NCBI GenBank assembly: GCA_020186115.1
Contig: WSYJ01000009.1
Coordinates: 186,001 to 250,000 of the forward strand
From: Histomonas meleagridis
Taxonomy: Eukaryota > Parabasalia > Tritrichomonadida > Dientamoebidae
Direction: 5' to 3'
DNA: 64,000 bases
This document shows positions 31,160-41,585 of the stretch, in pieces. How positions within the stretch are numbered: the first letter of the stretch is position 1; each line of letters opens with the position of its first letter. Both the position numbers and the translations under genes were made by a program. The notes beneath the pieces were generated by a model. It did not search any database and had not been told where the DNA came from. It was given only the letters and a program-made list of their open reading frames with translations.

Positions 31160-31825
31160 AACAAACAAAACTACTAATTAATTAAAAAAAAAAATAAATA
31201 GTTATAACTAAAATATAAAAGCCAATTAATATATTGGAATCGTATATTTAAGTAAAAAACACATTATTTTAATTGTTTTTAATTGAAATTTAGCAAAAAA
31301 AAAGTTCTTTGGGCGAATGTTGTTCATAAAATTAGTCTGGTTTAAGGTTATAAGTAAAAAATCTTCTCTCTGGAGAATATCATTGTTATACCTTCTCTAA
31401 AAATATAAATAGAATCATTTTGTTATATAAAAAAACTAGAAAAAGAAAGATTCGAAGAACCTCAAGAACTTTTGTTTATAATGAGGAGAATTATTTCACA
31501 CACTCCTATTGAAACTATAACTTATTTAATGAGTACACACAAAGATGTAAAGAAGTCATCCAGAAAAAAGGTAGCTAAAATTAATAAACTAAACATAATT
31601 TCACATATTTTTGAATATAAATTTATATTTATAATGAGTAGGATTCAAAACTTAACCGGACACCCTATATTTTCCCATAATCATAAGACATCATAATTAC
31701 ACATTTCTTCATGTTTACCACCAATAACAAATTCTATTTCTATATCTAACACAAAAACAAATTTACATATAAAACATCATAAGTTAAAAAACAAATTCTA
31801 ATTTAAATGATATTTAAAATATTAT
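31160..31825. other. Intergenic AT-rich spacer
   Basis: No supported gene. A short open stretch at 31472-31696 starts with a non-ATG codon and has no domain. Confidence 0.5.
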
Positions 31826-33067
31826 TTATTTTCCTACCGCCAATCTATATAAGAGGTCACCTATCCAAACACAATTCAATAGCAAATAAATCACGATCAG
31901 CACCCAATGCCCCTTTGATATATGATTTCTCAATCTAATCAACATTATTGCAGGTACCGACGTATGTAATGGGGACAAGAACATATACAAAACCTTTTGC
32001 ACTATGTTATAAACTTGATCATTAATTGTTGATAAGAAAATACTTACAATATAAAGCACAATACTAAAAGCAGCCCACATTAGTATTGGTATTTTACCTT
32101 CGCTTCCTGATAACATTACCATTGACTTACAAGCAGCTGCTGTAGGTATTGGTAATGTACATATGAATGATAATGCCCATAAAATTAAGCCAATTTTTGT
32201 CGTAGGATTCGACGAATCTGTTTCTAAAAAGAAATTAGAGACAACATTAGGTAATGCAATGTATTGGAAAAGGCCACTTAAGAAATTATATACACCAAAA
32301 ACAATTAATGATGATATAGTCGAATTTCTCATTCGCTCATAAGTAACACCTTTCATATTAGAATATGCAATGTTGATATAAGCAAAACAAAAATATGCAA
32401 AAGTATGATCACGTAAACAATTCGTGAATTGGCTAAAGGATTTATAAAATGTAAGACCATAAAAATATGATGGTTTGGACTTGGAATTATAAATACTCCA
32501 ATAAATACTAATAACAAATGTACATAGAACCAAAATATATTTGACATCGGAATAAATGGCTAAAATTGAATCTTTGGTCGAAATTAATGTTGGTAAAAGA
32601 AGAATAAAACATGAGCATAATGGAAAGATATATGGATCTGTGGCAATATCTGATGTGGTACCAATGAAACTACCAAGAAATCCGTTGAAAAATGTTCGCA
32701 AATATTTGATATTATCATTTAAAACGGATATACAAGCTAAAATTATACAGACACTGATAGCCCAACTGAATGGATTGCCTGTTTTTGCCCACATTTTTTC
32801 TGGACATAATTCTTTGGTTTTTTTCATTACAAATAGAATCATGTAAATAGAAAAACTATAAAGAATAACACATACAACATTTGCAAGTAAAGGAATTAAA
32901 GCACCTCCATCATAGTAACGAGTCATTGTTGCAGGTGAAATGCTTAATATTGAATTAAGAAAAATAAATGATGCTTGATAAATTGATATTGATGAAACAG
33001 AATTTGGCTTTAGAAGAACAGTATCTTCATTTTCATTATTTAGGGAGTGGATCATACTTTGGAACAT
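31826..33067 (-). CDS. AAAP-family amino acid transporter, 413 aa
   Basis: A polytopic membrane protein with about 11 hydrophobic segments in the amino acid/auxin permease (AAAP, SLC36/SLC38) pattern. The first helix carries S-I-L-S-I-S-P-A-T-M and is followed by a glycine-bearing loop. Middle helices include F-A-Y-F-C-F-A-Y-I-N, near the N-x-x-Y position often seen in the family. AAAP carriers move neutral amino acids by proton or sodium coupling, and trichomonads have large families of them. The first ATG in frame is at 33065-33067, with a second at 33053-33055; only a TTG lies upstream. It is divergent from the next gene with about 65 bp between the chosen ATGs. Substrate cannot be assigned. 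Confidence 0.8.
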   Translation of the reverse strand: MFQSMIHSLNNENEDTVLLKPNSVSSISIYQASFIFLNSILSISPATMTRYYDGGALIPLLANVVCVILYSFSIYMILFVMKKTKELCPEKMWAKTGNPFSWAISVCIILACISVLNDNIKYLRTFFNGFLGSFIGTTSDIATDPYIFPLCSCFILLLPTLISTKDSILAIYSDVKYILVLCTFVISIYWSIYNSKSKPSYFYGLTFYKSFSQFTNCLRDHTFAYFCFAYINIAYSNMKGVTYERMRNSTISSLIVFGVYNFLSGLFQYIALPNVVSNFFLETDSSNPTTKIGLILWALSFICTLPIPTAAACKSMVMLSGSEGKIPILMWAAFSIVLYIVSIFLSTINDQVYNIVQKVLYMFLSPLHTSVPAIMLIRLRNHISKGHWVLIVIYLLLNCVWIGDLLYRLAVGK

Positions 33068-33131
33068 TTTGTATCTTTTAAAACGAATCAATATTCAAAA
33101 AGTGGAAATCTACAGTTCCCAAAACTTTTCA

Positions 33132-33824
33132 ATGTTTTATACTAAAACTGTAATAAATCGAATGGCAGCCACAAGAATTTTCTGGGATGGTATATCAAAA
33201 TTAAATGATCCAAAATTTGTACAAGACACCTCCAATTGGATTGAAAGTTTTATTAATACCCCAAATGATTTATTAATTCACATCAATTTTAATACAGATA
33301 TTAATTTCTCTATTAATCAAAATTACTCATGCTGTGTCTCATTTTCGTTTGCCCTTGATGAACAATATATTTTAGCAATACATATTTCTCCTATTTTTTC
33401 AAAATATCTTTTTTTTACACCTCCATTCGACAAACTTAGAAAAGCCATCACAGATAAACAACACCGTATATTTTTTATATCAAAAGAAATCGCTGACGAT
33501 TCGATATTGCTTTTTCAAAAGATGTTTAAATTTCATATTCCTAAAGCATTTATATTATATGAAACAACTAAAGAATGGGAAGAAGCATTTTATTCGACGT
33601 CAGCTATAGATAGGCTTCATGAACTTTTGGATCAAGTTGACATCAATAGGGATGAGATTAAAAATAGTATAAGAAAAGCTTCAACAAATTTGTCATCTCC
33701 ACACCTCCTTCCCAGTGATGAGAGATATCAACTTGTTTTAACTATAATCATACTTCACCAAATGATGTTTGCAATAAAGAACAATGAATTTATATCAAAA
33801 ACAAGAATTCCAATTGGAATGTAA
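33132..33824 (+). CDS. Hypothetical protein, about 230 aa
   Basis: An intact frame of mixed alpha/beta character. It contains aromatic, strand-like segments in the first half (S-C-C-V-S-F-S-F-A-L-D) and helices in the second half. There is no signal, membrane or catalytic motif that I recognise. The start is ambiguous: in-frame ATGs lie at 33132 and 33162. The frame extends upstream only to a TTG that would overlap the start of the divergent transporter gene. The two genes share a very short promoter region. Confidence 0.6.
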   Translation: MFYTKTVINRMAATRIFWDGISKLNDPKFVQDTSNWIESFINTPNDLLIHINFNTDINFSINQNYSCCVSFSFALDEQYILAIHISPIFSKYLFFTPPFDKLRKAITDKQHRIFFISKEIADDSILLFQKMFKFHIPKAFILYETTKEWEEAFYSTSAIDRLHELLDQVDINRDEIKNSIRKASTNLSSPHLLPSDERYQLVLTIIILHQMMFAIKNNEFISKTRIPIGM

Positions 33825-34046
33825 ATAACTTTAATAAATTATTTGTTGTGTTTTATAAAATTTATTTGAATATTAATTTTATGAGATTTAATGTCATCAT
33901 CTTTTCAAAGGTAATAAAAGAAATTCTCAGTTTGTTTAGCAGAACCCCAAACAAAGTAAAAATTTATATCTATTAAAACAATACTGTTTTAGCTTTTATG
34001 TGTGTCTTTTGTATGCGACCAAATATCGACAGAAAAATATTTTTAG

Positions 34047-34643
34047 ATGAATACCACCAAAATTGCTGATATTGAGATACCAGAAGAATTAACAAGAGCG
34101 CAAAAAGCAGAATTTTTCGTTTTAAAAAGAATGCTATCTAAGCTTGAAGGGCAATGGAATGAATTAATAGAAAATTCAAATCCTGAACAAATCCAATATA
34201 ATCACATACTTGAAAAAGAATATGAAACAAAGTTTCAACAAATCGAAGCGCTTAGAGAGCTAAATCTTCAAATTGCAAAAAAGCAATACGAAGAAGAAAA
34301 AGCTAAAATTGAAGCAGACTTTGAGGAAAACAAAAAAAATTTATTTAAACAAATCATCCACGGATACCATAGCTATTATGTTACAATAATGAACCACCTG
34401 AAAGAACTGATGGGTTCTGATTTTAATTCATTTTTATCAGCGAATGAAATTGATTTCCCTCAGATTCAAGAAAAAACAAGAGGAGAAAAGAAGCCAATGC
34501 ATCAACCTGAAGAAGTCAAACTTGTGCTTACACATTATGATAGTGAAAAGCAAATTAAAAAGATTATCAGTTCAGCTGCAGAATCAAGAGCAGCCACAAC
34601 AACAGAATCCGATGGAGGCGAAAGTCATAGTCATAGTGAATAG
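34047..34643 (+). CDS. Sds3/BRMS1-like coiled-coil protein (putative histone deacetylase complex subunit), 198 aa
   Basis: The central part (about residues 25-105) is a long, highly charged coiled coil: L-x-x-L-E-G-Q-W ... H-I-L-E-K-E-Y-E-x-K ... Y-E-E-E-K-A-K-I-E-x-D-F-E-E-N-K-x-N-L. This spacing resembles the Sds3-like domain, which dimerises and anchors Sin3/Rpd3 histone deacetylase complexes. The tail is Ser/Glu/His-rich and disordered. There is no membrane segment, so nuclear or cytosolic location is likely. Alternative: an unrelated coiled-coil protein. The ATG at 34047 follows a short AT-rich leader. Confidence 0.5.
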   Translation: MNTTKIADIEIPEELTRAQKAEFFVLKRMLSKLEGQWNELIENSNPEQIQYNHILEKEYETKFQQIEALRELNLQIAKKQYEEEKAKIEADFEENKKNLFKQIIHGYHSYYVTIMNHLKELMGSDFNSFLSANEIDFPQIQEKTRGEKKPMHQPEEVKLVLTHYDSEKQIKKIISSAAESRAATTTESDGGESHSHSE

Positions 34644-35371
34644 ATTATTAAAATTGTGTTTTGCAATACATAAAAAATAGCTAATTTATCAAAGAAATTA
34701 ATTTTTATAAAATTTACTCGTTTATTTTAATATATTTCCCAAAAAAATTATCCTATTGGAAAAATTCTTCAAACTAACGTCTTCTTCGAAAAGTGCTGGT
34801 AATTTTTTTTTATTTGTTTTTTTCATTTTTATTATTTAGTGTTATCGTATTTGTTTATTATAAGAGTAGTCACTCGAAAATATAAATCGCTAGCATTATA
34901 CCAGTAAGACGTTACTGAATTTACATATTTGAATTTAAATTTATTGACTAAATTCAAGTAACACTTATAAATTTACATTTTCGCCATTAATAATATATTT
35001 TTCTTTTGATTGCAAGTTCTTAAAATTTACCATTATGGTGTCAGAATCAAATTCATTTTTTTTATAAGAATAAAAGTCCATGTTCAAAAGTCATTTTTCA
35101 CGGGGGTTATTTGAATCAAAATTAATACGACATAACGATTTGCATTGAATTTGTAGACAATTCTTATTCAGCCATGATTCAAAAATTTCTATGTGGTTAT
35201 ACAACGATATTTTATGTCAAAAAATTATTCGGGTTTAATTGATATAATTACAAACATAAGTTTTCAACCAGTAACTCATCTCATTCATCACATAAATTGA
35301 AAGATAATGATTATCATTTTCTTTGATAATTCTGATCGGATTTCTTCATGATCTCGTAAATAATAAGTGAG
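34644..35371. other. Intergenic AT-rich spacer
   Basis: About 730 bp without a gene, upstream of the talin-like gene. Confidence 0.55.
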
Positions 35372-35419
35372 ATGATCTGCTTTTCAATCAATTATTGCGG
35401 TTATTCAGCAAAACAGAAA

Positions 35420-38400
35420 ATGAGCTCGTACAACAAATTCTGTTCAACTGTTGCAAAATTTCAGATAAAAACGCCGGAAGAAATCATGTCTTTTAGCAGT
35501 TGTGCGGATAAAATTACACCAAGAGGCTTCAATCTTTATCAAGAATATATGATATTAACCAGAATAAAACCTGTGTTTAAAGAGATCTATGACATGATCC
35601 CTTTAACTGCAGGTGGTTCTCAACCAATGCTTCTTACAAATTATAACAAAATTAGTCAATTGTTGAACATTGTGAAAGGCTTAGTTGCTGAATCTGATAA
35701 AGTTTCTCCAAAAGAGCTTCAATGCCAAGGAGTCATAGCAGAAATCGAGACAAATATTTCTAAATTTGGAGAATATGTTCCACATCTTACATCTTCAATG
35801 GCACCTACATACCAGGCATACATTCCACAACTTCAAGAATTCCTTCAGAACTCAATGGTTCTTATTGACAAAGCCATAGATTTGACATCCAAAAGTCAAG
35901 CTGATTCACTTAAGTCATGTCCCCCAATTAACCTCGAGCAAATTCCAAATGCACATCTTGAAGTTGCCTTAGCGTCAACGCTTACGTCCTTAATGATAGA
36001 TCTTATTTTTATTATTTCAGCTGAGCAAATCAAAGAGTCACAATATGCCACAAACATCAAAGAATGGATTGACCACATTACCAAATCAATTGTTGCTATT
36101 TTTGCCAACATTAATCAACCATCACATATTATCATAAATAACATACGAGTTTTATCCTGGATCAAACCCTCCATAATCTCAATATTATCACTCATAGAAT
36201 CCACATGTCCTAATATGGATGATTTTCTTTATGCATCAGTCCATGCTATTACACTTCAACAACTTTATTATACATTAGAAACTACAGACACAGTCAATTC
36301 CACAATCGAAATTGTACGACAAATTGGTTTATCATATGCTAATAAGCAACAAATGAAGAATTTCATTCCATCATTAAAAGCAATATTAGCAATTGTTGGA
36401 ACACGTATTGAAGAAGGAAGTTTCATATATAGTGGGAGTAGTATCAAAGCAACATATTCCACATTAATTGGTGTTATGGAAATCTTTGAGAAAGAGAGTT
36501 ATGAATCACAAGCGATTATAGCATATACAATATGTCGTCTTTATGCATTAACAATTGGAAGTTTTAATGGTGGCGACATGATATTATCAAAGATTTCCAC
36601 TGAAATATCGGAAATATTAAAGAAAATCTTTGAAGAAGAACTTAATTCGGTTGCATTAATCCAAAAGGCTTATTCAACAAATTTATCTTCATTTGATGAG
36701 AAAGTATTAGGACAATTAAGTTATCATGTATCACAACTTAATTCCATACAAAAGATTGATCCGTCATCGAATTTCTTTATCGAAACAATTCGTAGAGCTC
36801 ATGATTCAATCGGATCATTACCAATGGTAATATTACGAGTTATAGATAAATGTACAAATAATAAGATCCAAACCATATTTCAGAATGAACATAGTAACTT
36901 ATTAACAAATGCAGAATGTTTCACTAAATGGACATCCGAATTATTATTAACATTATCTACAAATGTACAATTAAGAGTAGAAGCAGCAAGTAATACATTA
37001 TCATATTTACAAACACTTAAAATCGATTTACCAAATGGAATTCCGACAATATTATCAAATATTAATGGTTTAATGCAATCTACACCACAATATATCTTAA
37101 TGGGCTTTTCTGATGTTAATAAGTTATTAGAGAACTTAAATATTATTCGACAAAATTCTACAGCAATTTTAACTAAGTTATCAGAATATGAACAAACAAA
37201 AATATATACATTATTATCATTATTAGTTAAAGCATTTAAGATATATACAAGTGATTTTATCTCATGTGCAAATCAATTAACAAATTATATAATGTTTCAA
37301 GAAGTAGAAGATTTAGTTTCATCATTAACATCATTATCTACACAAATAGTACCAATGATTACTGAAGCAAGTATTAAATTTAAACAATCACAAGAATCAT
37401 TTTATTATTTCTTTTCTAAACCTTATTCTGGTATTAATACGATATGTTCAATTATACAAAAATATCCAAACTTAGCAGGTACATTAATTAATTTCCCGAC
37501 AACAGCTAAAACTATTTTAGAAGTAGTTTGGCCTATAGCTGCAGAAGTAGCACAAAAAATACCTACTGCAGATACTAATAACTTATTAATGTATACTAAT
37601 ACATTACCTAAGAAATTAACTGACTTATCAACAACATTATTAACTATGCCTCAACCACAAGAAAATGTTAATATTCCTGAAGAACTTCGAGAACTTACTA
37701 AGTTAGAACAAAGTTCACAAAAGTTATCACCACAATTAAAATATTATGCGCAAATATTATTAGGTTGGGTTAAAGATGGAAAGACACAAAATGCTTTACC
37801 ATTAGTTAAACAATGGTTTAAAGCAGTAATTAATCCTTCAAATGATTATAATGATGCATGTCAAAAGTTCCTTTTATCATTATGGAAATTATTATCGAAA
37901 TCTTCAGATACTAATCAATTTTTAGATTCATTTTGTTATTTCTCAGTATCTATGGGTAAACATGAAAATGCATTTGGTGAACAATATACAGAATTTGTAA
38001 AGAAAAGACATACGTCAATATATAACTCAGTACATACATTATTAAATGGTGAAAAACATTTAACACGATTTGGATTAAAAGTTATATCAGATCTTGTACA
38101 AATAATGTCAATTAGTACATATTCATCAATTAAATCAGAAGATATTCAAACGACATTAAAATCGGAATATATTAATGTAATATTAGCAATTAAAAAATAT
38201 TCGGAAAATCATAAAAGTATTAAAGTTACAATAGCAGTAGTACAAAGTATTAATCAATTATTAACATTATTTTATATTGCAGAATTAAATAATCAATCAG
38301 AAAAATCATCAATTAATAATGATACATTTAAACCTATACTTACTGCTATAATGAATAAGAAAGAAACACAAGAATTAACTACATCAATTATCTCAAAGAT

Positions 38401-40495
38401 ATCACAACGATTATGGGAATTATCACCAAATCTTTATACAAAATTAACAAAAATGACTGAAGCTGATATAGTATGTGATGAAATTTATGATCGAGTCGAA
38501 ATATTTAGATCAGTTGGTAATAATATATTAAAACAATCAAATATTAAAGAAGCACAACAAGAAGAATTAATTAAATATTTAAAGTCTTATATAATATCAT
38601 CATTAGAAGCAGGAGAATTATCATATCATTCAATCCAATTAAGGAATCTTAAGAATACAACATTAACAAATTCATTTGTTGAAAGTTATTCAAAGATATT
38701 TTCAACACTTTATAACTTTTCATCAACTACTTTAACTATATTAACTAATACTGAATCACTTAATATGAAATTACGTATGCAAAATCGTTCAATAGCACGT
38801 GAATTAGATAATTTCATTAATTATTCCGAAAATCCTCCAAAACCTGAATCACCAGAACCAGGATTTAAGACACTTATGCAAACATTATTTGTTACGTTAT
38901 CTACATTAATGATTCATATTTCACGTACTATAATATCAGCTACTAAATCTATTGTAAATGAAATGTATGAACAAAAAGATAAAACTATCCAAACTGATTT
39001 AAATGAATCAATTAAAGAATTCGAAAATATTTCAACTACTATTCGTTCTAAAGCTTTTGGACCTTTAGCTATGGACTTTTCGACAAACATTGTACAAATT
39101 GATTCGACACTTAAACAATTTGTTAATAATTCCATAAATTTAGACTTCAAAAATGAATTACCAGTAATAACATTATTACAACATATCCAAACTATAGGAG
39201 AATCATCATTACGATTATGTCAAATAGCACCAACGATTATTGATAAATCAGTTGGACCAGATCAAATTAGTGCTGATAAGATACCGAATAAATTCGAGTT
39301 ACCAATAATGCCCGAAATTAATTTGATACCTATTGATGCATATCAAGAATTAATGGAAGAGAAGCCTACATATGAAGGATTAATTGATACATATAAGAAA
39401 ACATTTAATAATACTGAAAGTCAAAATGAAGAACTTGTTGAAATCACATTAAAATTATTTAATGGGTCTAAAACATTTGTTAATTTATTATTACAAGTCG
39501 TTGTCTCAAGTTATGATAAACATTTACAAATCCAATTACAAACAGAAATTCATACATATGTAACAAATATTAATAATATATTACAATCGACAAAAGATTT
39601 CTTATTACGTAAATCGAATTATGAAGAAAACCTTAATGAATCAATTGAAGTCTTTGTCACACAAATACCAAAATTAATATCATTAGCAGAACAAATCTCT
39701 AAAGTAGAAGAACCAGCAAATAATAATGAAGTTGATGAAGAAGAAAAAGATGAAGTTACACGAGAACTTGCAGCTACATCACGTGCAATTGAAGAGATGA
39801 CGACACGATTAGCGAACTTTGGAAATCAAATTAACATTGAAGATAATGAAGATGATGAAGATAATTATCAAGAAGAAGAAGTTGGTGAAGATGTAAACAT
39901 TGATGATTCAACTAATGATACTGAACGAATCACAAACATTGAAGCAGAACAAGGTACATTACCAGCGTTTGTTATATCACATGCAACGCCAATATTACAA
40001 AACACTTCATTAATCCTAAAACGTGCACAAGAAATCACACAAAAAATTATCGAAAATGTTGGACATATACAAAATGAAAAATTAATTATTAAAGTTGCAC
40101 AAGATTTATCGGAATCTGCAGAATTACTTTTGATCACTGCCGAAATATTAATACAAGGAACAGAGAAAGAAGCCGAATATAAAGTGGTGACTGCCGCAAA
40201 GATTATTAAGGCTTCGATTTCATCATTGGTGACACAAGTGTTGGCAAACGGCGGAGATAGTGAAGGAATTATGAATAACTATGTAAGAAACGTGGCAATA
40301 CATACAAATAAGATCATTAGAAAGGCAACAAAGATTATTAAAGAAGGTTACGCAGTGGAAGAGGCAAAACAACCAAAGAGAGTCACCGCAAACGCAATGA
40401 TCGGAAGATTGAATATCCAGAATAAGATTAACCAATACCAGAAATTGCTTTTGGATGAAGAGGCGCAACTTAAGCAATTTAGAAAGAGATTCTAA
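35420..40495 (+). CDS. Talin-like helical-bundle protein with C-terminal I/LWEQ-like domain, about 1691 aa
   Basis: A very long, almost entirely alpha-helical protein without signal or membrane segments. Helices recur every 30-40 residues, as in the talin/vinculin rod. Near the C-terminus an acidic linker (about residues 1437-1495) leads to a region (about 1513-1637) resembling the I/LWEQ (THATCH) actin-binding domain of talin, HIP1R and Sla2: a helix with P-A-F-V-I-S-H-A, then K-L-I-I-K-V-A-Q-D-L-S-E-S-A-E-L-L, then a V-V-T-A-A-K-I-I-K-A-S helix. The tail after it is basic. No FERM or ANTH domain is seen at the N-terminus, so the membrane-linking half of talin/HIP1R is absent or unrecognisable. 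A role linking actin to another structure is inferred. Start choice: ATG 35420 (M-S-S-Y) is preferred; ATG 35372 adds 16 residues. Confidence 0.6.
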   Translation: MSSYNKFCSTVAKFQIKTPEEIMSFSSCADKITPRGFNLYQEYMILTRIKPVFKEIYDMIPLTAGGSQPMLLTNYNKISQLLNIVKGLVAESDKVSPKELQCQGVIAEIETNISKFGEYVPHLTSSMAPTYQAYIPQLQEFLQNSMVLIDKAIDLTSKSQADSLKSCPPINLEQIPNAHLEVALASTLTSLMIDLIFIISAEQIKESQYATNIKEWIDHITKSIVAIFANINQPSHIIINNIRVLSWIKPSIISILSLIESTCPNMDDFLYASVHAITLQQLYYTLETTDTVNSTIEIVRQIGLSYANKQQMKNFIPSLKAILAIVGTRIEEGSFIYSGSSIKATYSTLIGVMEIFEKESYESQAIIAYTICRLYALTIGSFNGGDMILSKISTEISEILKKIFEEELNSVALIQKAYSTNLSSFDEKVLGQLSYHVSQLNSIQKIDPSSNFFIETIRRAHDSIGSLPMVILRVIDKCTNNKIQTIFQNEHSNLLTNAECFTKWTSELLLTLSTNVQLRVEAASNTLSYLQTLKIDLPNGIPTILSNINGLMQSTPQYILMGFSDVNKLLENLNIIRQNSTAILTKLSEYEQTKIYTLLSLLVKAFKIYTSDFISCANQLTNYIMFQEVEDLVSSLTSLSTQIVPMITEASIKFKQSQESFYYFFSKPYSGINTICSIIQKYPNLAGTLINFPTTAKTILEVVWPIAAEVAQKIPTADTNNLLMYTNTLPKKLTDLSTTLLTMPQPQENVNIPEELRELTKLEQSSQKLSPQLKYYAQILLGWVKDGKTQNALPLVKQWFKAVINPSNDYNDACQKFLLSLWKLLSKSSDTNQFLDSFCYFSVSMGKHENAFGEQYTEFVKKRHTSIYNSVHTLLNGEKHLTRFGLKVISDLVQIMSISTYSSIKSEDIQTTLKSEYINVILAIKKYSENHKSIKVTIAVVQSINQLLTLFYIAELNNQSEKSSINNDTFKPILTAIMNKKETQELTTSIISKISQRLWELSPNLYTKLTKMTEADIVCDEIYDRVEIFRSVGNNILKQSNIKEAQQEELIKYLKSYIISSLEAGELSYHSIQLRNLKNTTLTNSFVESYSKIFSTLYNFSSTTLTILTNTESLNMKLRMQNRSIARELDNFINYSENPPKPESPEPGFKTLMQTLFVTLSTLMIHISRTIISATKSIVNEMYEQKDKTIQTDLNESIKEFENISTTIRSKAFGPLAMDFSTNIVQIDSTLKQFVNNSINLDFKNELPVITLLQHIQTIGESSLRLCQIAPTIIDKSVGPDQISADKIPNKFELPIMPEINLIPIDAYQELMEEKPTYEGLIDTYKKTFNNTESQNEELVEITLKLFNGSKTFVNLLLQVVVSSYDKHLQIQLQTEIHTYVTNINNILQSTKDFLLRKSNYEENLNESIEVFVTQIPKLISLAEQISKVEEPANNNEVDEEEKDEVTRELAATSRAIEEMTTRLANFGNQINIEDNEDDEDNYQEEEVGEDVNIDDSTNDTERITNIEAEQGTLPAFVISHATPILQNTSLILKRAQEITQKIIENVGHIQNEKLIIKVAQDLSESAELLLITAEILIQGTEKEAEYKVVTAAKIIKASISSLVTQVLANGGDSEGIMNNYVRNVAIHTNKIIRKATKIIKEGYAVEEAKQPKRVTANAMIGRLNIQNKINQYQKLLLDEEAQLKQFRKRF

Positions 40496-40609
40496 AAGTT
40501 ACCTCGCAATCATTAATCTGTTTTCTTTTTGATTTTTTTTGTTTTACTTCTTTCTGCTGTATCTTAAACTACTGAAATAAATAAATAATCCGAAATAAGA
40601 TTCAGGAAT

Positions 40610-40903
40610 ATGCTTCGGTATACGTCTTTTGAGGATATGGTTTCTTTAGAGAGCTTTAAAAAGATAACTTCTATTAGATTTCAATTTGTTGATTATAAGA
40701 AAGGTAAAAGAGTTGGTGGAGGATTCTTTCCTTATATTAATATTACTGATATTGATTTAACAAGATATGGAATTTTTAATAATACAAATGATCCTTTAAT
40801 AAATGAACCTTGCATAGTTAAATCATTTAAAAGTATTTCCACGCAAATAACTTGCTGGAATGATATCTTTATAAGGTTTTTTACCAGTAATTTTATTAAA
40901 TAA
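40610..40903 (+). pseudogene. Fragment resembling the N-terminal part of a Maverick/Polinton-type protein
   Basis: A 97-codon frame from an ATG encodes I-T-S-I-R-F, a G-G-G-F-F-P-Y turn, then D-L-T-R-Y-G-I-F followed by E-P-C-I-V-K-S-F-K. From memory of trichomonad Maverick (Polinton) DNA-polymerase-type proteins, the order K-x-I-T-S-I-R-F, G-G-G-W/F-x-P-Y, L-x-R-Y-x-I-F, N-C-L-I-x-A-L-K is a recurrent block. Nothing downstream completes a polymerase, so this is at most a remnant. Confidence 0.35.
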
Positions 40904-40967
40904 TAAAATTTTATTAAATAATACTGTATATTTGTTAGCTTTTTTATTATGATCAATAAATGTTGCT

Positions 40968-41240
40968 TTATTTTTGAAAAAAAGCTACTGTAGTATTATC
41001 TATTATCGAAGTAATCTTTCCAATAATCATGCTATTTATTTTTGTTGTTAAGACAGTATCATCATCTAAAATACTACCATCATATAATATTATATCACCA
41101 TATTCATTATATGATATTCCTGTTAATTTATTATGAATATCAGTTAAATTATCATTCGATAAATATTGATCATGAGTATGATTTGTTAATGAAAAGATTG
41201 TTGTCAACAGGTATCTTTTGATATGTCTATCGTTTGTCAA
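40968..41240 (-). pseudogene. Unassigned coding fragment
   Basis: A 90-codon frame on the minus strand starts at TTG, not ATG. Its codon and residue mix looks coding: Asp/Asn/Thr-rich with D-I-I-L-Y-D-G-S-I-L-D-D-D. It faces the fragment at 40610-40903 and may come from the same degraded element. I cannot assign a family. Confidence 0.3.
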
Positions 41241-41585
41241 CAGATTTTTGGTGCCAAAAATGTTCCCGAACAGTAACTATTATGAAGCAATTCTAATGAA
41301 AATGAATAGTGTTTAAAATGTACAAATTGAAAAAATACATTTGAATAAAATTAACAGATGAACAATGATGCTTGTACTTTAAATTACTTTAAAATGTCAT
41401 AAAGTAATCTTCTTTATCATCATTTCATAGCTATGAAATAAAAAATAAACTTAAAAATAAGCTGATTTTTGATACCATAAAGTGATAACCTTTTAAGATT
41501 TGGAATGTAATACATTTAAGTCGAATAAATTTTACGCTGACATCCAAACCTTGATGATGATTAACAAAAAAATTTAAATAAATAT
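41241..41585. other. AT-rich spacer
   Basis: No gene is seen between the unassigned fragment and the CAAX protein gene. Confidence 0.5.

Noticed and set aside
31472-31696. 74-codon frame downstream of the kinase
   Set aside because: Non-ATG start and low-complexity content.
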